Below are positions 1 to 7,435 of a stretch of DNA of 35,326 nt, piece by piece; positions within the stretch are counted from its first letter, which is position 1; each line of letters begins with the position of its first letter. The notes beneath the pieces were generated by a model that ran no database searches, was not told the origin of the DNA, and was given only the letters and a program-made list of their open reading frames with translations. Location: assembly GCA_036009105.1 (NCBI GenBank), contig DASYMJ010000292.1:1-35326 (forward strand), read 5' to 3'. A program made the translations under genes and the position numbers. The stretch comes from JAFAVZ01 sp036009105 (GTDB lineage: Bacteria; Acidobacteriota; Thermoanaerobaculia; Gp7-AA8).

Positions 1-2
1 CG

Positions 3-575
3 CTGCTCAACACGATGATCATCGACATCGGCGCCGGTACGACCGACTTCTGCGTGATGAAAGGCCGTTATCCGACGGAAGAGGACCAGCGCACGCTGAC
101 CATCGCCGGCGACTCGGTCGACGCGCAGCTGCTCAAGCTGATGGAAGAGCGCTTCCCGCAGGCGAACGTCACCATCTTCATGGTGCGGGAGTGGAAGGAG
201 AAGTTCAGCTTCGTGGGCAAGCCGCCGCTGCGGGCCAGCGTCTCGGCGCCGGTCAAGGGCGTGCCGACCGACCTCGACATCACCAACGAGGTGCGCGCGG
301 CGTGCGAGACGCTGGTGGGGCCGGTCATCGAGACGATGCTCGACCTTTTGGCGCGGGTGGAGCCGGAGTTCCAGGAGCGGGTGCGCAACAACATCATCCT
401 CAGCGGCGGCGGCGGCCTCATTCGCGGCCTGCCCCAGGCGCTGGAAGACGCGCTGCGCCAGGTGGGCGGGGGCAAGGTGACGTACATGCAGGACCCGGTG
501 TTCGTGGGGTCGGACGGCGGCCTCGCCCTGGCCCTGGACGCGCCGGATGGCGATTGGGAGCGGCTGTCGGCCTGA
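3..575 (+). CDS. MamK/MreB-family actin-like ATPase, C-terminal part (5' end outside window)
   Basis: The frame is open from the left edge, so only the last ~190 residues are present. They contain the actin phosphate-2 motif DIGAGTTD and the late glycine-rich adenosine-binding motif LSGGGGLIRG, so this is a filament-forming ATPase of the actin/Hsp70 fold. Stretches such as MKGRYPTEEDQRTLT, AGDSVDAQL and KEKFSFVG, and an ending of the type DPVFVGSDGGLALA, resemble the magnetosome filament protein MamK as I remember it (VKEQFSFVG, DPTFDGCRGALRLA) better than cell-shape MreB. MamK filaments align organelles. MamK-like proteins also occur in non-magnetotactic bacteria, so organelle or chromosome positioning is only an inference. 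Pipelines may call it a rod shape-determining protein. No partner gene is visible; the next gene has its own promoter. Confidence 0.8.
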   Translation: MLNTMIIDIGAGTTDFCVMKGRYPTEEDQRTLTIAGDSVDAQLLKLMEERFPQANVTIFMVREWKEKFSFVGKPPLRASVSAPVKGVPTDLDITNEVRAACETLVGPVIETMLDLLARVEPEFQERVRNNIILSGGGGLIRGLPQALEDALRQVGGGKVTYMQDPVFVGSDGGLALALDAPDGDWERLSA

Positions 576-582
576 TGCCGGC

Positions 583-611
583 TTGACAGCAAAAAATCGC
601 GGGCCTACGTT
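583..611 (+). promoter_or_regulatory. Sigma70-like promoter for the gene at 648
   Basis: A perfect -35 TTGACA (583-588) is followed after exactly 17 nt by TACGTT (606-611), a weak -10. Transcription would start near 618, leaving a leader of about 30 nt that contains the AGGAGG ribosome binding site at about 633-638 before the ATG at 648. It separates the ferritin-like gene pair from the upstream actin gene. Confidence 0.55.
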
Positions 612-647
612 GTAGCTCATCCCCACCAACGGCAGGAGGTCCACGCG

Positions 648-1877
648 ATGAGCATCGACGTGAAGGTGAACGGCACCGTCGCGAAAGAAGGCATTCTGAT
701 CGCCCCGGTCGGCGGCACGAACTTCCCCGTCACCATCGAGCTCGGTCCCGGCGCGGCCGGACCGGCCACCCTGCGCGTGCAGACCGCGGTGAAGGTGGAG
801 CTCTCCACCACCACCCTCTCCGCCGGCCAGACGGCCACCCTCACCGCGCTCGAGGCGAGCAAGCAGAAGGGCGACATCACCCTGCAGGTGGAGGTGTACG
901 GCAGCGTGCAGGCGACGGTCTCGTTCACCGCGGTCTTCAATCCGCGCATCCGCTTCATGGGCCGCTACGAGGTCCGCTTCGCCACGAACATGGACTTCTA
1001 CAACGACCCGCGCGGAACGGACCAGGGATGGACCTGGGCCCTGGAGGGGGAGCCGGACTTCGTCCCCGCCACGAACAACATCCCGCTCAAGCGCGATCAG
1101 CCGGTGGGGCGCGTGCTCCGCTTCCACGACCCGGTCGCTCTGCGCACCCACGTGGCGCCGATCGGCGTATTCGTCACGGCGGTGGAAGGGGACACCGAGA
1201 GCGGCACGGTGGACTGTCCGGCCGGCGATCCGGTCATCGGGGAGAAAGTCGGCCTGGGGCCGAACACCTACTACGCGTCGAACTTCCCCAACAACCCCGA
1301 CGAGCAGCCGCCGTTCGAGCAGTGGCCGGACGGGCAGGAGCCGTTCGACTGCTTCGAGGTGCACGTGGGGACCCGCCTCTCCGGCGGCTCGAAGGAGCTG
1401 ACCGACCGGCCGCAGGCGCACGGCTTCAAGCCGCTGCCGGCCAAGGAGCAGCAGGCGTACGGCATCATCCCTCTCAAGACGTTCTCCGAGCAGCGGCGGC
1501 TCGTCCTGCCCGACGACTACCGCGCGCTCTCCCCCGCCGACCGCACCGGCACGCCCGCCGGCCGCAACCTGGCCAAGCGCATCGCCCACCTGGGCGGCTC
1601 GCAGGAGTTCGGCATCCCCACCCTCACCCCCACGCTCTCCGTCGGCTGGACCGGCCGGGAGATCTACGACGGCGTGGTCAATGCCGACCTGAAGATCGAT
1701 CCGGGCGACTCGCCGGTGCTCAGGTTCTTCGCCGCGCACAACGCGCTCTCGTTCTCGGCCAAGTTCTTCAACTTCCACTCGGACGAGCTCTGCGCGCGCG
1801 TCGACGGCACGCTTTCCGTCCTGACCGAGGCGTTGCTGCACCGGATGCCGGAAGCGCCGCTGCCTCTGGCCACCTGA
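648..1877 (+). CDS. Conserved hypothetical protein with N-terminal Ig-like beta domain (409 aa)
   Basis: I do not recognise a named family. The start is supported by an AGGAGG site 9 nt upstream. No signal peptide or membrane segment is visible, so it is probably cytoplasmic. Residues ~1-105 are rich in beta-prone Val/Thr alternation and look like an Ig-like or bacterial C2-like sandwich. The rest (~106-409) is a Pro/Asp/Trp-rich globular region with only a few scattered Cys (around 185, 235 and 386). The stop codon is 1 nt before the start of the ferritin-like gene, so the two are almost certainly co-transcribed and probably act together. Not homologous by eye to the VioB-like gene on the other strand. 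Function unknown. Confidence 0.75.
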   Translation: MSIDVKVNGTVAKEGILIAPVGGTNFPVTIELGPGAAGPATLRVQTAVKVELSTTTLSAGQTATLTALEASKQKGDITLQVEVYGSVQATVSFTAVFNPRIRFMGRYEVRFATNMDFYNDPRGTDQGWTWALEGEPDFVPATNNIPLKRDQPVGRVLRFHDPVALRTHVAPIGVFVTAVEGDTESGTVDCPAGDPVIGEKVGLGPNTYYASNFPNNPDEQPPFEQWPDGQEPFDCFEVHVGTRLSGGSKELTDRPQAHGFKPLPAKEQQAYGIIPLKTFSEQRRLVLPDDYRALSPADRTGTPAGRNLAKRIAHLGGSQEFGIPTLTPTLSVGWTGREIYDGVVNADLKIDPGDSPVLRFFAAHNALSFSAKFFNFHSDELCARVDGTLSVLTEALLHRMPEAPLPLAT

Positions 1878-1878
1878 C

Positions 1879-2847
1879 ATGGTCGCGCTCCGCATCGCGG
1901 CATTGCTGGAGGTGGCGCCCGGGGAGCGCGACGAGGAATGGCTGCGCCAGAGCATCGACGCGGCCATCGCGCTCGAGCTGTCGACCATCCCGCCCTATCT
2001 CTGCGCGATGTGGTCGATCAAGGACCCGGGCGCGCCGGCCGCAAAGGCCATCCGCGGCATCGTGCTGCAGGAGATGGCGCACATGGGGCTGATGGCGAAC
2101 CTGCAGAGCGGCATCGGCAATGCGCCGGTCATCCGCGGCGCGGCACCGAAATACCCCACCCAGCTCCCCGGCCATGTCCGCGAGCAGCTCACCGTCTCCC
2201 TGGGCGGCCTCACGCCGGCGCTCCTGCACGACGTGCTGATGGAGATCGAGATGCCGGAGCAGCCGGTCGCGTTCACAATCGAGGAGAGCTTCCCCACCAT
2301 CGGCGCGTTCTACGACGCGCTGAGCGCCGCGCTCGAGGAAAAGGGGCCGCCGTTCGATCCGGCGCGGCAACTGGAGCGGAAGGCGTTCGGCGTGGTCATC
2401 CTGCGCACGGTGGACGATGCGAAGGCCGCGATCGCGCGCATCAAGGGACAGGGCGAGGGGTCGACCATGTCCGCCGAGTTCGAGGGGCGGCTGGCCCACT
2501 ACTACGAGCTGGCCAGCATCTATCATGGCCGGCGGCTCATCGAGACCGGCGGAGGGTGGCGGTTCGAAGGGGCGGTCGTGCCGTTCCCGGAGGTCTGGCC
2601 GATGGCGGTCGTGCCGGATGGCGGCTGGCCGGAGCGCGACCCGGACGGCAACGGAACCCTGCAGATGTTCAACGAGGCCTACGCCTCCGTGCTGGACGGA
2701 TTGCAGCGGGCGTGGACGGAGGTCAACAGCAGCCTGCTGACCTCCGCGACCAACGACATGCGGTCGCTGGCCGATCCGGCCCAGATGCTGATGCAGGTCC
2801 CTCGCACCGCGCTGCCCGGCAACTACGGACCTGACTTCATCGTCTGA
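1879..2847 (+). CDS. VioB-type ferritin-like domain protein
   Basis: 322 aa. The first half matches the ferritin-like domain found in iminophenyl-pyruvate dimer synthases such as VioB and RebD: helix 1 with E33 (ALELSTIPPYL), helix 2 with E65 and H68 (QEMAHM), the LGGLTPALLHDVLMEIE segment, and a later helix with E210 and H216 (YYELASIYH). These can supply diiron or haem-site ligands. In VioB this domain is fused behind a large N-terminal half and helps couple two indole-3-pyruvate imine molecules; here it is a free-standing protein. It starts 1 nt after the preceding stop and ends 3 nt from the convergent VioB-N-like gene. Redox or oxidative-coupling chemistry is the best inference; the substrate is unknown. 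No violacein or rebeccamycin partner gene is present. Confidence 0.75.
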   Translation: MVALRIAALLEVAPGERDEEWLRQSIDAAIALELSTIPPYLCAMWSIKDPGAPAAKAIRGIVLQEMAHMGLMANLQSGIGNAPVIRGAAPKYPTQLPGHVREQLTVSLGGLTPALLHDVLMEIEMPEQPVAFTIEESFPTIGAFYDALSAALEEKGPPFDPARQLERKAFGVVILRTVDDAKAAIARIKGQGEGSTMSAEFEGRLAHYYELASIYHGRRLIETGGGWRFEGAVVPFPEVWPMAVVPDGGWPERDPDGNGTLQMFNEAYASVLDGLQRAWTEVNSSLLTSATNDMRSLADPAQMLMQVPRTALPGNYGPDFIV

Positions 2848-2850
2848 GCC

Positions 2851-4473
2851 TCAGCTCTGCGGGTGCCCGATCCGCGCCCAGTGCAGGATCATGTCCCGTT
2901 TGGCGGGCGAGAGCTCGCGCGTCAAGGGCATGAGGCGCGGGTCATCGAAGGGGAGGCTCAGGCGCGCGATGATCGGCTGGATGTTCTTCACCACCGCGTT
3001 GAAGTCGTCCAGCTTGATGATGGCCTGCATGGCCGGATAGAGGTGGGCGTATTGGGCCAGCACGGGGCGGACGTCGTGCACCCAGGTCGGCGTGTCGGGC
3101 GCCTGGTAGCCGCTGAAGACCTTCACGCTGAAGAAGGCGAACGGGTCGGGGCTCGTGTCTTCCGTCCACTGGAAGCCGATGCCGTAGACCTGGCCGTCGA
3201 TGAAGTCGCGCGGCGTGCCGGGATCGGCGGCCGCGATGGCGAATTGCGCGCGGCCGTTCGCGTCGGTGGTCACCGAGGGAGGGAAGGCGATCGCGGTGGG
3301 CGGCGTGGCGATCGGGAGGTCGTCCGGCGCCTGCTGGTTGAGGATGTCGTTGTACGGGCCGAGGTTGATGGTGACGTTCGCGGCCGGCTTTTCGAAGACG
3401 TTGGCCCAGAGCGTCGCCACGGCGACATCGCCCGGGCTGAGGCGAAGCACGTACGGGGCGACGTTCACATAGGCGCCGCTCGGGTTTTCGCTGAGGATGG
3501 TCACCAGCCGGGCCGGGCTGCCGTGCGCCGCCACGGTCTGTACGGCGACGCCGGTCGGCGCGTCCTGCAGCAGATGCGGATCGGCCTTGAACTCCTGCAC
3601 GAAGCCGGTGTTGCGGTAGGCGGCGTCGCTCGTGTCGATCTCGCCCAGCACCACCGGAGCGCCGCCGGCCGGCAGGATCACCGCCTGCAGCGGAGCGGGG
3701 AAGGAGGAGACCGAGCCGCCCGAGTCGATGGGGAACGCGTTGCCGAAGTCGAAGGTGATGGTGCCCCGGCGCGGATCGCTCTTCGCCGGCGCGAAGTTGA
3801 TGCTCCCCCACTGCGAGGAGCCGGTGGGGCGGAGCAAGCGCGCGTTCGTGAAGGTGGCCGGCTCGCTCTCGAAGTACGGCCCGATGGTGCCGGTGACGCG
3901 ACCGCTCTTGGTGGAGCCGCTGAACAGGTCGACCACGAAGTGGATGGAGAGCGCATTGGGGCTGGCCCCCTGCAGCGCCTGGGCGAACTTCGACGCGGCG
4001 GCCCCTTTCCACTGCACGTTGCGCAGCACCGACTGGTACACCGCGCTCGCGCCGCCATCCTTCCCTCCGCTGCCGTGCACCCGGGCGAAGGTGATGTCGA
4101 AGAAGTTGACCGTCTCCATCGTGCCGGTGATCGCCCCGCCCTTGGGCAGGGCCACGGTCACCTGCAGGCCGAAGACCTGGGAGACGAGCTGCTGCTCGGT
4201 GTCGAGATCGACCAGCACCGCGGCCGCGGGCTGCCCCGCCGCCGGCGTCGAGACCGCGCCGCCCACCACCGGATCGGTGGTCGACCCGTCCGGCAACACC
4301 ACCCCCGTCACCTTGCACGCGGTGAAGCCGAAGAAATGCGTGCCGTTCGGATTCCACAACGGATCCCCCAGCGGCGCACTCACGTCGTAGTTGGCGGGCG
4401 TGTTGTTGATGGTGGACGGCTGGGCGATGAAAGTCCCGAAAAAGTGCAGACGCGGCAGATCGAGATAGCTCAT
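2851..4473 (-). CDS. Protein resembling the N-terminal half of VioB (MSxLDxPRxHFxG family)
   Basis: 540 aa. The start chosen gives MSYLDLPRLHFFGTF, the hallmark N-terminus of VioB (MSILDFPRIHFRG as I recall it), followed by a similar PSTINNTPANYD segment. The C-terminus, MPLTRELSPAKRDMILHW, matches the place where VioB's N-terminal half joins its ferritin-like domain (MPSTRELSAPKARLFL as recalled). The protein therefore ends where the ferritin domain would start, and such a domain is encoded by the convergent neighbour only 3 nt away. The middle is beta-rich with repeated secreted-looking turns, but there is no signal peptide. Longer 5' extensions would overlap the divergent hydrolase gene and were rejected. 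No clear Shine-Dalgarno precedes the start. Confidence 0.7.
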   Translation of the reverse strand: MSYLDLPRLHFFGTFIAQPSTINNTPANYDVSAPLGDPLWNPNGTHFFGFTACKVTGVVLPDGSTTDPVVGGAVSTPAAGQPAAAVLVDLDTEQQLVSQVFGLQVTVALPKGGAITGTMETVNFFDITFARVHGSGGKDGGASAVYQSVLRNVQWKGAAASKFAQALQGASPNALSIHFVVDLFSGSTKSGRVTGTIGPYFESEPATFTNARLLRPTGSSQWGSINFAPAKSDPRRGTITFDFGNAFPIDSGGSVSSFPAPLQAVILPAGGAPVVLGEIDTSDAAYRNTGFVQEFKADPHLLQDAPTGVAVQTVAAHGSPARLVTILSENPSGAYVNVAPYVLRLSPGDVAVATLWANVFEKPAANVTINLGPYNDILNQQAPDDLPIATPPTAIAFPPSVTTDANGRAQFAIAAADPGTPRDFIDGQVYGIGFQWTEDTSPDPFAFFSVKVFSGYQAPDTPTWVHDVRPVLAQYAHLYPAMQAIIKLDDFNAVVKNIQPIIARLSLPFDDPRLMPLTRELSPAKRDMILHWARIGHPQS

Positions 4474-4489
4474 GCTGGAGGAGAGTGAA

Positions 4490-5308
4490 ATGGACCGCGA
4501 TTCCCTACCTGCGAAGATGATCAAACGCATGCTCACCTTCGCCCTCCTCCTGCTCGCGGCGCTCTGGCTCTTCACCCAGTACCTGCGGCGCACCTCCATG
4601 TTCTTTCCGAGCCGGGAGGGCAACTACGACGCGAAGGCGTACCAGATCGTGCCGGAAGAGGTCTGGTTCCACGCGGCGGACGGCGTGAAGCTGCACGGCT
4701 GGCTGTTCAGGGGCGGCGAGCCGCTCCTCATCTGGTTCCACGGCAACGGCGGGAACCTCACCGACCGGGCGGGGATGGCGGCCGAGCTGGCCTCGCGCGG
4801 GGTGAGCGTCTTTCTTTTCGACTGGCGCGGCTACGGGAAGAGCGAGGGCACGCCGAGCGAGAGCGGGCTGTACGAGGATGCCCTGGCCGCGTACGGGGCG
4901 GTGAACCATCACAGCGTGATCCTGTACGGCGAGTCCCTGGGCGGCCCCTATGCCGCCTACGTGGCGAAGAACAGGAAAGTGAAGGCGGTCATCATCGAGA
5001 ACTCCTTCCCCTCCCTCGCCGCCATGGGAAACAGGCTTTACGGATTGGGTTGGCTCGCACCGCGGGCGCTGAGAACGACCGACTGGCTCAATCAAGCGAA
5101 CGTGCCGGTGCTGGTGATGCACGGCAAGCGCGATCAGGTCATTCCGTTCGAGCTGGGGATGCGGTTGTACGAAGGGCTGACGACGAAGAAGCAGCTGCTG
5201 GTCAGCCAGACGGCGGGGCACTGCGAGATCCCCGCCGTCGAGCCGGAACGCTATTACGCCGCCGTCATGGACATGTGTCGAACGTCGACTGGTCCGCAAT
5301 CGCGGTAG
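4490..5308 (+). CDS. Membrane-anchored alpha/beta hydrolase (BEM46/ABHD13-like)
   Basis: 272 aa. The start at 4490 is preceded by GGAGGAG at a 6-nt spacing and preferred over the ATG at 4472. An N-terminal hydrophobic helix (~11-26) anchors it in the membrane. Catalytic elements of the alpha/beta hydrolase fold are visible: oxyanion region WFHGNGGN, DWRGYGKSEG, the nucleophile elbow YGESLGG (Ser), the acid in HGKRDQVIP (Asp) and the general base in GHCEIP (His). The order and spacing match the BEM46/ABHD13 group of serine hydrolases, whose substrates are mostly unknown. It diverges from the VioB-N-like gene with only 16 nt between starts, and its 3' end overlaps the convergent protease gene by 44 bp. 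Confidence 0.85.
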   Translation: MDRDSLPAKMIKRMLTFALLLLAALWLFTQYLRRTSMFFPSREGNYDAKAYQIVPEEVWFHAADGVKLHGWLFRGGEPLLIWFHGNGGNLTDRAGMAAELASRGVSVFLFDWRGYGKSEGTPSESGLYEDALAAYGAVNHHSVILYGESLGGPYAAYVAKNRKVKAVIIENSFPSLAAMGNRLYGLGWLAPRALRTTDWLNQANVPVLVMHGKRDQVIPFELGMRLYEGLTTKKQLLVSQTAGHCEIPAVEPERYYAAVMDMCRTSTGPQSR

Positions 5309-6683
5309 CCGGCGTTCCCGCCGCGTGTGAATACGTCTTGACCTTGCCGCTCTTGCTGTCCGTCACCGTCAGCGTGTACTGCAGGTCGGTCGCCGCCGCG
5401 CCGTACACCCAGTAGTGATTCGCGAAGCCGCAGGCATTGAGCACCTTCACCACCACCTCGATGTTGTCCGGGCCGGTGAACCAGTAGAGCGCCGAGTTGT
5501 CGGTGTACTTGATCACCGTGGCGTTGTTCTGCGCGCCGTCCGGCGTGCGGAAGGTCAGCTCCACGCCGTAGCGGTTGCTGTTGAGGCAGACCCGGTTCGA
5601 GGTCGGCGTGCAGACCGCGGAGGGCGCGCCGCCGCCGATGGTGATCTTGCCCGGCAGGAACCAGGAGTTGTTGTAGGTGATGGTGTCCTGCACCAGGTTG
5701 TCGCCCGAGCCGACGATCGCGCCGAGGTAATACTGGCCGGCCGGCGTGCCGGCCGGGACGGTGAACTGGAAGCCGTCCGGATCGTCCGACCAGGTGGTGA
5801 GCGGCTCCCACTTGAAGCCGCCGATGTAGATGTCGCTGGTGGTGATGTTGGTGTCGGTGGAGAGGAAGAAGCGGAGGCGCGCCGAGGTCACCGCGCTGGA
5901 GCCGAGGTTCTCGATGGTCCAGTTGCGGATGGTCAGGTTGCCGCCCGCCGCCACCTGCGCCGGCGAGACCGTGGCCGGCACCAGCGCGCCGTTGCCGTAC
6001 GAGCCGTTCTGCAGGGTGTCGTCGTAGCGGAACGCGTACGTGGCGAGGTCGGTCACCGTCTTCGCCCGGGAGGGGAACTGGCTGCGCACGGCCAGCACGT
6101 CGGCCCGGGAGACGAACTGCCCGGCGAAGTCCTGGTAGTAGTTCATGGTGGAGATGTTCTTGAAGTTGTGATGGAGGCCCATGGTGTGGCCGATCTCGTG
6201 GATGGCCGTCGAGTAGTAGTAGGCCGCATCGCGCGAGTCGTCCACGTTCGGCCGCGCCACGTGCCAGTCGATGGCGTTGCTCAGCCAGACGTCCGCCTCG
6301 CTGAAGATGCCGCAGCTCGTGCCGGCCGGCATGGGGCATTGGTTGAAGTTGCCGAACGCCCCCTGCGGCAGCGACGGCGCGAAGCCCACCGTGCTCGAGT
6401 CGAGGCCGGGCACGGTGGAGAAGTCGAAGAAGAGGATCTCGTTGTGGCCGTTGCCGAAGTCATAACTGACCGCGGATCCGACCTGCGGGCGCAGCGTGTC
6501 GACGTAGAGGTTCCAGGTGTTGAACGCGTTGACGGCGGCCTGCTGCGCGGTCGGATCGACGTGGCGGATCTCCCAGGTGGTCGGCACCGAGCCGGGGATG
6601 CCGCAGCTGCAGCCGGCCGTCCGGTTCTGCGCGAGGGCCGACGAAGCGGCGAGAAGGAGCGCGATGGCGAGGAGCTTTTTCAT
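5265..6683 (-). CDS. Secreted metzincin (matrixin-like, M10) zinc metalloprotease
   Basis: 472 aa with a clear signal peptide (MKKLLAIALLLAASSALAQ). The zinc motif HEIGHTMGLHH gives ligands H162, H166, H172 and catalytic E163, and the Met-turn STMNYY follows with M180. This identifies a metzincin endopeptidase of the matrixin type. Residues ~230-345 form a CARDB-like beta domain (IRNWTIENLGSSAV), commonly used for surface or cell-wall association, followed by a C-terminal beta region. There is no obvious cysteine-switch prodomain, though CSCG lies at ~25-28. The start codon overlaps the upstream gene's stop by 4 bp, so the two are translationally coupled; the partner may be a co-secreted protein or inhibitor (inference). 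Confidence 0.85.
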   Translation of the reverse strand: MKKLLAIALLLAASSALAQNRTAGCSCGIPGSVPTTWEIRHVDPTAQQAAVNAFNTWNLYVDTLRPQVGSAVSYDFGNGHNEILFFDFSTVPGLDSSTVGFAPSLPQGAFGNFNQCPMPAGTSCGIFSEADVWLSNAIDWHVARPNVDDSRDAAYYYSTAIHEIGHTMGLHHNFKNISTMNYYQDFAGQFVSRADVLAVRSQFPSRAKTVTDLATYAFRYDDTLQNGSYGNGALVPATVSPAQVAAGGNLTIRNWTIENLGSSAVTSARLRFFLSTDTNITTSDIYIGGFKWEPLTTWSDDPDGFQFTVPAGTPAGQYYLGAIVGSGDNLVQDTITYNNSWFLPGKITIGGGAPSAVCTPTSNRVCLNSNRYGVELTFRTPDGAQNNATVIKYTDNSALYWFTGPDNIEVVVKVLNACGFANHYWVYGAAATDLQYTLTVTDSKSGKVKTYSHAAGTPATAIADQSTFDTCP

Positions 6684-7360
6684 TGCCGGCTCCGGACGAA
6701 GAGGCGCACATCATCCATCGTCGCAATCGAGCCCGGCCCCTCGGCGGCCGCCGCGTTGGACGGCGCCACGCGGCGGGCCGGCGTGCCGTCGGCGTTCAGC
6801 GCGACGCCGTTCCCATCGCGCGGATCGCCCGCGTGCGCATCGCCGACCGCGGCCTTGACCAGCGCGCCGTCGCGCACCGTCACGCTCTCGGCGCGCACCA
6901 GGCGGCCGTGCGTCATGCGCAGCATCTCGCCGTCGCCGGAGATCAGCACTGTCTGCTCGGTGCCGTTGAGGTTCACTTTCTCCACGCGGTAGAGGCCTTG
7001 GTTCCAGCCGACGGTGGTGTTGTTCGGCTGCTTGGTGCGGAAGAAGAGGTAGGACCGGCCGTTCGCCAGGGCCGGCGAGCCGGCGATGGCGACGTCATAG
7101 CGGCTGTCCTTGCCCCCCAGGAAGGTGACGGTGGTGGTGGCGCCGACGGTGCCGGCGAGGACCTCGCCCACCTCGATGGTGTAGTCGGTGGCCACGAGCT
7201 GGCCGTTCATCACCGGGCGCACCGACGAGGAGACCACGCGGCCGACGAAGACCGACTCGGCGCGGTCGCGCACCTCTTCCAGGGAGTAGCGGCGCATGCT
7301 GGTGGCCGAGGCGCTCGCCGCGATGGCGAGGGCGATGGCCAGGGAGAGGAGACGTTTCAT
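6680..7360 (-). CDS. Secreted hypothetical protein coupled to the metzincin
   Basis: 226 aa, signal peptide MKRLLSLAIALAIAASASA, GGAGG 8 nt before the ATG. The mature part (about 20-140) begins SMRRYSLEEVRDRAESVFVGRV, a pattern common in short secreted beta proteins that accompany secreted metalloproteases in these bacteria (from memory, weak). The last ~60 residues are low-complexity and probably disordered. It is the first gene of a two-gene operon with the protease (ATGA overlap at 6680-6683). Function unknown; a periplasmic chaperone, inhibitor or scaffold role for the protease is possible but unproven. Confidence 0.75.
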   Translation of the reverse strand: MKRLLSLAIALAIAASASATSMRRYSLEEVRDRAESVFVGRVVSSSVRPVMNGQLVATDYTIEVGEVLAGTVGATTTVTFLGGKDSRYDVAIAGSPALANGRSYLFFRTKQPNNTTVGWNQGLYRVEKVNLNGTEQTVLISGDGEMLRMTHGRLVRAESVTVRDGALVKAAVGDAHAGDPRDGNGVALNADGTPARRVAPSNAAAAEGPGSIATMDDVRLFVRSRQ

Positions 7361-7435
7361 GGATGATCCTCCGAGTTATTGAGAGCTGCAAATGGTACCG
7401 CAAATGACAGCGCGCGCTATCATGTACGGCTTCAG

